From Rheinheimera pacifica (GTDB taxonomy: Bacteria > Pseudomonadota > Gammaproteobacteria > Enterobacterales > Alteromonadaceae), in the NCBI RefSeq assembly GCF_900108485.1, contig NZ_FNXF01000003.1, positions 80,530-144,529 on the forward strand: a DNA stretch of 64,000 nucleotides, read 5' to 3'. The notes under the pieces were generated by a model. It saw nothing but the letters and a program-made list of their open reading frames with translations, made no database searches and was not told the origin of the DNA. Below, piece by piece: positions 44,400 to 51,721 of the stretch (position 1 is the first letter of the stretch; each line of letters opens with the position of its first letter). Made by a program: the position numbers and the translations under genes.

Positions 44400-47156
44400 A
44401 TGAAAAAAACTACCCTGCTCGCCAGCGCCGTTATGCTGGCGCTGCTTTCCGGTTGTGGCAGTAAAGATGCAACAGAGCATTACAGTGATGCGCTGAGTTT
44501 TATTCAGAATAAACAATACAGCGCTGCTGTAATCGAATTAAAATCGGCTGTGCAGCAAGAACCGGAAAATGCAGAATACCGTTTAGCTCTTGGTTTACTT
44601 CAGTTGCAGATTGGCGACAGTATATCTGCAGAAAAAGAGCTGGCCCGCGCCCTGAGTTATGGCACCGACAAGCATAAAGTGGCTTTGCCGTTGGTTCGCA
44701 GTAGCTATCAGGCGGGTGATTATCAGGCAGTGCTGGCGCACTTTTCTGATGAGACACTGCCACCGGAACAGCAAGTTTATATTGACGTATACCGTGCTCT
44801 GGCTCAGTTAGAGCTCGGTGACGCCGAGGCTGCAATAGCTCTTTTTGACCAACTGGCAACACAAAACAACTTCAGCGATGCGGCAATTTATGCCCAGGCG
44901 CATTTACTTATTGCCAATCGCAATAATAGCCAAGCACTTGAGATCATTAATCAGGTGCAGCCTGACAGCTTACTTTATGCCGAAGCATTATTTCTGCAAG
45001 GCAGAACTCAGTTAGCAGAAGAGCAGCATGCCGCTTCTATTGAAAGTATGCGCAACTATCTGACCATGGTGCCTAATAACTTGCAGGCCCGCCTGATGCT
45101 GACGCAAAACCTTGTCAGCACAGAGCAGTTTGATTTAGCAGATAAAGAATTAGCCTTGCTGCTCAAAGCGTTTCCAAATCAGCCGTTTACTAATTATCTG
45201 AAAGCGGTGTTGGAGTATGAGCGCGAGAACTACACCCTGGCCAAAGAACATGTTGAAAAAGCCATCAACAATGGTCTGCGTAATACCAGCGCACGTATTA
45301 TTGCTGCATTAGCATCTCTGCATCTGGGGTTGGAGAGCCAGACATTAAACCATCTGAGCGCGATACAAAACCAGTTACCGCAATATCCGCCGTTGCAAAA
45401 TCTTTACGCTTCACTGCAATTAAAGTCTGGCCAGCTTGATCAGGCTCAGGCGATTCTGGTTAACCAGGATCCGCAGGCAATGGATTACAAATTACTCGCA
45501 GCAACATCATTCCAGCTGATTAAACAAGGTTCCGGCAGTGCAGCACAAGAGCTGATTGCCAAATATGAACTAAGTGAAAACAGTAAAGATGTCGCCTCAA
45601 TGACAACCTTAGGCCTGCTTAAAATGGGCATTGATGGCCAGGAATCAAGCGGTTTACGGGATCTTGAACAAGCTCTGCAATTGGACCCAAGCCAGAGTCA
45701 GACCCGCGTCGTGCTTGCTATCAGTTACCTCAGACAAAAAGAGTATGACAAAGCCTCAGCCATAGTTGATGAGTGGCTGACAGACGAAAAGCTGGCTGTT
45801 GTTGGCTACAATCTGAAAGCCTATGGCGCTATGCTGCAAAAGCAGTTTGACGAAGCTGAAGTGTTTCTGCAACAAGCGCAGCAAGCCACTGCTGATCAAC
45901 CTTTTACTTTACTATTGCAAGCCCTTGTTGCCGGCACGAAAAGTGATTTTGTGCAAGCAAAGCAACTTCTGGTTAGATCAATAGAGAAACATCCATCTTA
46001 CCTGCCGGCATTACAGCAGTACTATGCGCTCAGCAAAGATGATGACAAAGGTGCTGACGCAATAAAACGGGCTGGCGCTATTTTAAAAGATAACCCGGGC
46101 AACAACGCACTGCGGTTAACGTTAGCCCGTATGTACTACCAGCAACAAGAGTTTAAAAAAGCTATAGAGGTAATTGGCGATCCATCAGTGAATATGGTTA
46201 ATGCCACCGCAGCTTACTGGCTGACCTTAATAGACTCACATGCCCAGCTTGGTAATCAGAAAGAGGTGCTGGCTTTAAGCGAACGCTGGTACCAGCAAGA
46301 GCCCGAAAACCTGCGGGCAGCATACTTCTATGCTACCAGCCTTAGTCTGGCTAAACGCCATGCTGAAGCGATAAATGTTGCTGATAAACAACTGGTTAAA
46401 CATCCGAAAAATCCAATGCTGCTGCGTAGCAAAATCATGGCATTGTCTGAATCTAAAGACTATACCAAAGCGTTGGATAGCTTCAAAAGCCTGACAGAGC
46501 AAGATGCAGCAACGGCTGAAATGCAGTTTTTAAAAGGCCGGGTACTGTTTTTAAACGGCCAGATCCCACCGGCAATTGCTGCTTTTAATCAAAGCTATCA
46601 GTTAGCGCCAACAGATCAGACAGCCATGTTTATTGCTGAAATTTATTCAAAAGACTATTCACACCAACGTGCTGTAGAGTTTTTAGAAGGCCATTTCAGT
46701 AAAGCCCAGGCTAGCGGCAACCTGAAATTGTTTTACGCCAACCTGCTACTGGAATCTGATAAGAAAAAAGCCTTTGGGCTTTATGATGAAATTTTGCAGG
46801 CCTCTCCTGACAACTACATCATACTGAATAACTATGCCTGGATCCTCGCAGAGCAAAATCAGTTACCTGAAGCCAAACAGCATATTGAAAAAGCGATCAA
46901 GCAGGCACCAAAGCACCCCGACGTATTAGACACTTACGGCAAAGTGCTGATGAAAATGGATAACCTGCCAGACGCTATAAAAGCTTTTGAGCAGTCTCTG
47001 GCGATAAGGCCAGAGAATGATCTGGTTAAGCTTAATTATGCCGAAGCACTGGTACGTGCTGATAATAAAAGCAAAGCTAAAACGGTACTGGCTAATGTAA
47101 AAAGCCGTGATGCTGAAGTCATCAAACGGGTTGACGCCATTAACAGCATGTTGTGA
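44400..47156 (+). CDS. prsT: XrtA/PEP-CTERM system TPR-repeat lipoprotein PrsT
   Basis: A 918-residue lipoprotein made almost wholly of tetratricopeptide repeats. The signal peptide ends in lipobox LLSGCGSK with the lipidated Cys19. Repeats continue to the C-terminus (for example IILNNYAWILAEQNQLPEAK). Exosortase A loci regularly carry this protein; it is thought to be an outer-membrane periplasmic scaffold for export or sorting. The ATG at 44400 has AAGGAG seven bases upstream; the frame open from 44337 overlaps the wecC gene and lacks a signal peptide. It is 31 bases after wecC and is followed by a 12-bp perfect hairpin. Confidence 0.94.
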   Translation: MKKTTLLASAVMLALLSGCGSKDATEHYSDALSFIQNKQYSAAVIELKSAVQQEPENAEYRLALGLLQLQIGDSISAEKELARALSYGTDKHKVALPLVRSSYQAGDYQAVLAHFSDETLPPEQQVYIDVYRALAQLELGDAEAAIALFDQLATQNNFSDAAIYAQAHLLIANRNNSQALEIINQVQPDSLLYAEALFLQGRTQLAEEQHAASIESMRNYLTMVPNNLQARLMLTQNLVSTEQFDLADKELALLLKAFPNQPFTNYLKAVLEYERENYTLAKEHVEKAINNGLRNTSARIIAALASLHLGLESQTLNHLSAIQNQLPQYPPLQNLYASLQLKSGQLDQAQAILVNQDPQAMDYKLLAATSFQLIKQGSGSAAQELIAKYELSENSKDVASMTTLGLLKMGIDGQESSGLRDLEQALQLDPSQSQTRVVLAISYLRQKEYDKASAIVDEWLTDEKLAVVGYNLKAYGAMLQKQFDEAEVFLQQAQQATADQPFTLLLQALVAGTKSDFVQAKQLLVRSIEKHPSYLPALQQYYALSKDDDKGADAIKRAGAILKDNPGNNALRLTLARMYYQQQEFKKAIEVIGDPSVNMVNATAAYWLTLIDSHAQLGNQKEVLALSERWYQQEPENLRAAYFYATSLSLAKRHAEAINVADKQLVKHPKNPMLLRSKIMALSESKDYTKALDSFKSLTEQDAATAEMQFLKGRVLFLNGQIPPAIAAFNQSYQLAPTDQTAMFIAEIYSKDYSHQRAVEFLEGHFSKAQASGNLKLFYANLLLESDKKKAFGLYDEILQASPDNYIILNNYAWILAEQNQLPEAKQHIEKAIKQAPKHPDVLDTYGKVLMKMDNLPDAIKAFEQSLAIRPENDLVKLNYAEALVRADNKSKAKTVLANVKSRDAEVIKRVDAINSML

Positions 47157-47162
47157 TATAAC

Positions 47163-47190
47163 AGCTGTGCTGCAGCAATGCAGCACAGCT
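47163..47190 (+). terminator. Hairpin after prsT
   Basis: AGCTGTGCTGCA (47163-47174) and TGCAGCACAGCT (47179-47190) form a perfect 12-bp stem with a GCAA tetraloop six bases after the prsT stop. The T run that follows is weak (TCTGTT), so it may stabilise the mRNA end as much as terminate. Confidence 0.7.
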
Positions 47191-47309
47191 TCTGTTAAAG
47201 CAGCTTCACTATAAAAAACACCTCCGGCTACTGTCACGTAATTTTACAACATCAGTTTTCAACCACACCACCAATCACACAAGTCACTGATAAAAAACAA
47301 CAAAAAAAG

Positions 47310-47327
47310 TTGGCACCAAAAGTGCTT
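47310..47327 (+). promoter_or_regulatory. Sigma-54 (-24/-12) promoter of the PEP-CTERM gene
   Basis: TTGGCACCAAAAGTGCTT has the invariant GG (47312-47313) and GC (47324-47325) with exactly ten bases between. The -24 element TTGGCAC is a consensus match; the -12 element GTGCT differs at one position from TTGCW. Transcription should begin near 47337, about 70 bases before the ATG. In XrtA systems the PrsK/PrsR two-component pair with an RpoN-dependent regulator is known to accompany the locus, so this is a natural PrsR target. No enhancer site is identified. Confidence 0.8.
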
Positions 47328-47407
47328 ATATATAAGTCGATTGCTTGAGGATAAGTTTGCGGGGCAACCCAACTAGCTTGTGTGGAAACTTCACTAAGGA
47401 AATGAAA

Positions 47408-48169
47408 ATGAAAAAATTACTTGCAGGATTATTTTTAGCTGGAGCGGCGGCCTTTAACGCCAGTGCTTCAGTAATTATGTTTGACGACAGCTCATTTGGC
47501 GGTTCAGGTTCTACCATGTTCGACGAAATCGACTGGGATCCGGATCTGGCACAAGTGACTCAAACTGACACTAACGGCAATGGCTCAATTTTTGGTGGTC
47601 AGGACGATTTTATGGAGTTCGGCCAGACATTAATGGTTAACTTCAAACAATCAGGTATGCCAAACTTTTTACCATCAGCATACGAAGTATTTCTGGACTA
47701 TGAATTTAATGGTACAGCAGAAGCCTTCCCTAACTTTGGTGGTTTAATTCAGGTTTTATTTGCTGGCGGTTCTGCCACTTTATGGGCTGACACCACTGTA
47801 AACGGTGCTTACGATGCAGGTACTGCGACTGCTTTAGGTACTTTTTCATTGGTTAACGGCAACTGTATGACAAGTGTTGCTGGTGTTGGTGCTTGTGATA
47901 TCACCATGAAGTTTAACGCTAACCCAGGTTACTTCTACCACAATGGTAACGATATCTCTGGTAACAATGCTGTGTATTCACAACTGATTGTTACTGTGCA
48001 GAACATTATTGGTTTATCACCAAACTATAACGGTGTTCCAGGTTCTACTCAGGAATTCCAAATCCGTCACGATGGTAACCAAACCTTCACTGTACCAGAA
48101 CCAGCAAGCTTAGCATTGTTAGGTTTAGGTCTGTTAGGTTTACGTCTGAACCGTCGTAACAAAGCCTGA
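47408..48169 (+). CDS. PEP-CTERM sorting domain protein (likely XrtA substrate)
   Basis: A 253-residue exported protein. The signal peptide is about residues 1-20 (MKKLLAGLFLAGAAAFNASA). The mature part is rich in Gly, Asn, Asp and Phe, with two Cys near the centre. The C-terminus VPEPASLALLGLGLLGLRL is a complete PEP-CTERM tripartite signal: the PEP motif, a hydrophobic helix, and the basic tail NRRNKA. XrtA should cut near the PEP motif. AAGGA seven bases before the ATG at 47408 sets the start. Codon use favours GGT, CGT, AAC and TTC, unlike the neighbouring glycan genes, which suggests high expression. A sigma-54 promoter and a terminator frame it as a single-gene unit. Confidence 0.95.
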   Translation: MKKLLAGLFLAGAAAFNASASVIMFDDSSFGGSGSTMFDEIDWDPDLAQVTQTDTNGNGSIFGGQDDFMEFGQTLMVNFKQSGMPNFLPSAYEVFLDYEFNGTAEAFPNFGGLIQVLFAGGSATLWADTTVNGAYDAGTATALGTFSLVNGNCMTSVAGVGACDITMKFNANPGYFYHNGNDISGNNAVYSQLIVTVQNIIGLSPNYNGVPGSTQEFQIRHDGNQTFTVPEPASLALLGLGLLGLRLNRRNKA

Positions 48170-48185
48170 TTTATCAGCGCTATTA

Positions 48186-48213
48186 AAAAGGGCATCTGAT
48201 GATGCCCTTTTTT
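48186..48213 (+). terminator. Intrinsic terminator of the PEP-CTERM gene
   Basis: AAAAGGGCATC (48186-48196), loop TGAT, then GATGCCCTTTT (48201-48211) running into further T bases. This is a classical rho-independent terminator 17 bases after the stop codon. Confidence 0.92.
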
Positions 48214-48269
48214 ATTGTCTTTTACACTGTGTCTGCCGATTGAGCGTTTTTTTGCGTTGTATCTCTGCT

Positions 48270-50237
48270 TTACTCTACCAGCAATTGTTGCAGACTAAAC
48301 CGCAGCGAACGCGAAGCGGGTTGCTCACTACGCCCTACCCGGCCAAAAAATACCTTATTAGCAAATACTTGTGGCGGTAATAACGCAGCCAGCTTTTTGT
48401 CCATCGCCACTGCGTTGTCAAATGCTTGCTGGTTAGTGGTGAACTGCAGGTTGTCACGCAAATAGCCGGAAAAAATAACCGGTGTCTGCTCAGGCTGAAA
48501 GCCTAGTTTTAGCTTAGTTGCCGTAAGCCAAAAACGCTGTAAAGCGCTCCCTGCGGCCACCTGTTGTTCCAAGGTCACCGGTGCCTCAGCAGCAGTGCTA
48601 TATAGCACAAAGTGTGCACTGCAGCGTAATGCCGGTAATAAATCCAGTTGCAATCTGGGTGCTATGGTCCCCCCCATATATTTGGCCATAAACTCAAAGC
48701 GCTCCCAGCTTGCCAGCGCCCATTTCATCAGTTTTGCCGTGGCGGCATCTACGCCCAATGCCTGCTCGGGGATTTTGTCTATACTGAACTGCTTACCCCA
48801 ATCGATGATTTTGCTATGTACATCATAACCCTCTTTCATAATCAGCCGGGTGTAAGCATTACCATATAATAACTTAGCGATAGTCCAGCGCTCAGCTGAG
48901 CTTTCAAACCAGTGCACCGCGAAGCCAGGCGGTAAAGCCATTTCAAGCTGACGCTTTTCACCGGAGTTCAGTGCTGTAGTGCCCATTGGCCTGCGTTGTA
49001 CGGTTCGTGTTTCAATATAAGGGGCAAGCGCATCAGCTTTAATGCTGCTGTCTTGCAACAAAGCAATTTTATACACCGGATGCTCTGCATCAGAGCGGTC
49101 AATGTCGCTGATTTCCAGCTGATATCCGCGTTCAGAAGCTGCGATACGGGCAGTTTCGAGTAAAGCACCGTGGGCCATATTGCTGGCAAAGCCGTTTAAA
49201 TCGTATACCACATCGTGGCGGGTATCATTACCCAGAATGTCGCAACTTAATGCCGATGTCGGTCGAAAGCGCCAGCATTGGGTATTGTCACCACTGGGTG
49301 CCCAGCGGGCTTTATCTAATACATAACGTAATGGATCCTGTTCCGGTGCGGTTTTAGGCGCTATTTGCACGGGTTGATTCAGAAAGTACTTCCGTCCCAG
49401 ATGAAGTGCCAGCCGGTTTATGGGATTGGCATTGCCAAAAGGCCGCCAGCTAACTTTATAGCTATTACGATAAGCATCAAATTGCAGGCTTCTGGGCGCG
49501 GCAATAACTTTCCCGCGGTTCAGCATCAGCTTTAATGCCTGAGTTGCTGCAACGCCGGCGCAAAGCTCGCAAGCCATGATAGTTGACGGCCCTTTGCGCT
49601 CAGGCAAATTTATACTTTCTGGTACCACTAAATAGGCACTGTGCAGTCTGGCAGGCGATAACCCGACAAAAAAGCGCAAATACTGTTCATTTTCATCACA
49701 GCCATCAAGTAGAAAATATTGCTCAAATGTCATCTTGCCGGGCAAAAAGTTCAGGTTCGCTACCCCCATCCCCAAAGGCGCAGCGGTTACCGCAGGAATA
49801 CCCGCATCATAGGCTTTTCTGAACATCAGGCTTCTGATTTTCAGCGCAAAAAAGTCAAGCCCATCAATATATACATCAACATCCTGTAAAAAAGCGTCGA
49901 TATTACTTTCAGTAACACCGTCTGCAAAAGTGGTTATTTCCAGATCCGGGTTAATATCCAATGCCATTGCTACCAGTGTATCGAGCTTTTTCTGGCCCAC
50001 GGAAGATAATCTGGCACCGGCCTGACGGTTAAAGTTTTCAATATCGAAACTGTCAAAATCTGCCAGGTGAAACCGGCCAACACCAAGCCGGGCCAGCGTC
50101 AGTAAGTGTGCTCCCCCAACCCCTCCCATACCGGCAATTGCCACGCGCTTACTGGCCAGCAGTTGCTGTTCTGCTAAGGTTAGCCAGCCAATATTGCGCG
50201 AAAATGCTTTGTAATAGTCAAAATCGGATGAACTCAT
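48270..50237 (-). CDS. E1-like (ThiF/MoeB) adenylyltransferase fused to a nitroreductase-like domain
   Basis: A 655-residue fusion. Residues ~1-270 are an E1/ThiF/MoeB fold: VAIAGMGGVGGAHLL (33-47) is the ATP loop, and FDIENFNRQ (64-72) carries the usual Asn and Arg. A single CxxC (ACELC, 223/226) replaces the normal two zinc knuckles. Residues ~300-655 resemble a nitroreductase flavoprotein; RWAPSGDNTQCWRF (311-324) is the FMN-loop-type start. ThiF plus nitroreductase fusions are known in a few bacteria (Rv1355c-like proteins); the substrate is unknown. The gene begins four bases after the acyltransferase stop, with AAGGA spacing of about eight, so both are probably translated together. Confidence 0.82.
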   Translation of the reverse strand: MSSSDFDYYKAFSRNIGWLTLAEQQLLASKRVAIAGMGGVGGAHLLTLARLGVGRFHLADFDSFDIENFNRQAGARLSSVGQKKLDTLVAMALDINPDLEITTFADGVTESNIDAFLQDVDVYIDGLDFFALKIRSLMFRKAYDAGIPAVTAAPLGMGVANLNFLPGKMTFEQYFLLDGCDENEQYLRFFVGLSPARLHSAYLVVPESINLPERKGPSTIMACELCAGVAATQALKLMLNRGKVIAAPRSLQFDAYRNSYKVSWRPFGNANPINRLALHLGRKYFLNQPVQIAPKTAPEQDPLRYVLDKARWAPSGDNTQCWRFRPTSALSCDILGNDTRHDVVYDLNGFASNMAHGALLETARIAASERGYQLEISDIDRSDAEHPVYKIALLQDSSIKADALAPYIETRTVQRRPMGTTALNSGEKRQLEMALPPGFAVHWFESSAERWTIAKLLYGNAYTRLIMKEGYDVHSKIIDWGKQFSIDKIPEQALGVDAATAKLMKWALASWERFEFMAKYMGGTIAPRLQLDLLPALRCSAHFVLYSTAAEAPVTLEQQVAAGSALQRFWLTATKLKLGFQPEQTPVIFSGYLRDNLQFTTNQQAFDNAVAMDKKLAALLPPQVFANKVFFGRVGRSEQPASRSLRFSLQQLLVE

Positions 50238-50241
50238 ACGG

Positions 50242-51015
50242 TTAGTCCTTTTGCCGGATTAAATAAGGGTAAAGCCGCAGTTGCGGGGCTAACTGGCTTT
50301 TTAGCATATTAAACAACTGCAGAATTTCCGGGTTAAGTGCCGATATGAACTTATGCTCAGGAAGATAAAATAACGCGCGGGTGCCGTGATAATCCATTTC
50401 ATCACCGATTTGCTCAAACGCCAACCCTAACCGCTCAAGGCGTTTTTTTAACCTGGGTTCCACCACAACAAACATAGCCTTGTGATGACACATTTGTACC
50501 AGCGCTATAATACTCAGGTACAAGCCGATGGCAATATTAGGGAAGTTTCTGCGTTCTTCTTCTGAAAATACATCTTTTTCCAGATTAATCTCGTTGATGA
50601 CATAAGGCGTATTTTGCTCACCTAAACGACGGCGAAACGCCTCAGGCACAGCAAGCCGGGAAATTTCACTGAAAGAACCGCGTTCAAATTCAGACAGATC
50701 AATTAAATCGGTTCTGACTGACGACAAACAGTGCTGTTCAAACGGCAGTTGATAAGATGGGTTCTCTGCCGGAGGAATAACCAGCCGAGCAGTGCCGGCA
50801 TACTGGCCAGTCCTTTTATGCACCAACAGCAGGGCAAAAGAGTACTCGTCACACTCATCGGTTTCCATACCATTTTCGCGCAACGGCTCCCAGCCCAGTT
50901 CTTCACAGTACACTGAGTGTCTGATCTTAAAAGACTCTTGTCGTAACGCTGTTGAAGCGGCAAACTTAATTTCAAAATACTGCTTAAAGTTGTCGGCCAG
51001 ACTGACACAATCCAT
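50242..51015 (-). CDS. PEP-CTERM/exosortase-associated acyltransferase (LuxI-like fold)
   Basis: A 257-residue protein of the GNAT-type group described as PEP-CTERM/exosortase system-associated acyltransferase, related in fold to N-acylhomoserine lactone synthases. FKIRHSVYCEELGWEP near the N-terminus aligns with the LuxI-type R-x2-V/F region, and TARLVIPP and SEISRLAVPEAFRRR match its later conserved blocks. It probably transfers an acyl group to an amino compound; acyl-ACP or acyl-CoA as donor is inference. It heads a two-gene operon with the E1/nitroreductase fusion, close to the PEP-CTERM gene. GGAT before the ATG is a weak Shine-Dalgarno. Confidence 0.87.
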   Translation of the reverse strand: MDCVSLADNFKQYFEIKFAASTALRQESFKIRHSVYCEELGWEPLRENGMETDECDEYSFALLLVHKRTGQYAGTARLVIPPAENPSYQLPFEQHCLSSVRTDLIDLSEFERGSFSEISRLAVPEAFRRRLGEQNTPYVINEINLEKDVFSEEERRNFPNIAIGLYLSIIALVQMCHHKAMFVVVEPRLKKRLERLGLAFEQIGDEMDYHGTRALFYLPEHKFISALNPEILQLFNMLKSQLAPQLRLYPYLIRQKD

Positions 51016-51071
51016 GATGATATCCAGTTAATACATTAGACTCAGTAAATATAGTAGCCACTCTTTGTTTG

Positions 51072-51125
51072 TTTTACATAGTAAAATCATCTAACAATGC
51101 GAATTTCATATACTAAATTATTTAG
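51072..51125. promoter_or_regulatory. Two perfect palindromes upstream of the acyltransferase operon
   Basis: TTTTAC-ATA-GTAAAA (51072-51086) and CTAAAT-T-ATTTAG (51113-51125) lie in the 134-base intergenic region before the acyltransferase, inside AT-rich DNA that also must hold its promoter. They could be operator sites. AT-rich palindromes also arise by chance, so this is tentative. Confidence 0.35.
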
Positions 51126-51149
51126 AGTCACACCAATTTCACAATAATA

Positions 51150-51647
51150 TTAACTAACTGTGTATTTAGCCGCCAACTGTTGTAACGAAGCTCCGGTAAC
51201 CCGGTTTATCCGCCAATCTTCTAGCATAGTGGCGCCCTGTGCCTGATAAAAATCTATTGCAGGTTGATTCCAGTCTAGTACAGACCACTCAAGACGGCCA
51301 CAGTCACGCTCGACAGCCAGTTTTGCCAGATAACTCAGCAGTACCCGGCCCAAACCTTTACCACGGTATTCAGGCAATACAAACAGATCTTCCAGATAAA
51401 TACCTGGTTTGGCTAAAAATGTTGAATAATTATGAAAGAACAATGCAAAGCCGGCAGCCTTTTTATCATATTCTGCAATGACAACCTCGGCATAAGCTTT
51501 GTGACCAAATAATGTCTGTTGTAATTTTTCTTCTGTAGCCACAACCTGATCTGACAGCCTTTCATATTCAGCCAGCCCTTGAATAAAAGTCAATATAACA
51601 GGTACATCTTGCGGTGTGGCTAAACGCAAATGAATTTTATCAGACAT
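51150..51647 (-). CDS. GNAT family N-acetyltransferase (SSAT-like)
   Basis: A 165-residue acetyltransferase of the GNAT family, closest in pattern to the spermidine/spermine and thialysine N-acetyltransferases. GIYLEDLFVLPEYRGKGLGR is the acetyl-CoA binding segment (R/Q-x2-G-x-G/A), and LEWSVLDWNQPAIDFYQAQG is the usual substrate-side motif. It acetylates a small amine in the cytoplasm; which one cannot be told. It stands alone between the acyltransferase operon and fadE. Confidence 0.88.
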   Translation of the reverse strand: MSDKIHLRLATPQDVPVILTFIQGLAEYERLSDQVVATEEKLQQTLFGHKAYAEVVIAEYDKKAAGFALFFHNYSTFLAKPGIYLEDLFVLPEYRGKGLGRVLLSYLAKLAVERDCGRLEWSVLDWNQPAIDFYQAQGATMLEDWRINRVTGASLQQLAAKYTVS

Positions 51648-51665
51648 AACAGCTCCTTAAAGCAA

Positions 51666-51705
51666 TAAAAAAACGCCGACACAGCATCAGGCTCTGTCGG
51701 CGTTT
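51666..51705 (-). terminator. Intrinsic terminator of fadE
   Basis: On the minus strand AAACGCCGACA and TGTCGGCGTTT form an 11-bp stem (51671-51681 with 51695-51705) followed by a run of seven T bases. It ends the tetR-fadE transcript just before the GNAT gene. Confidence 0.9.
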
Positions 51706-51721
51706 GAGTGTAGCAAGTTGT

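Noticed and set aside
50242-51015. True acylhomoserine lactone synthase
   Set aside because: The sequence resembles the exosortase-associated acyltransferase group, and no LuxR-type regulator gene is adjacent.
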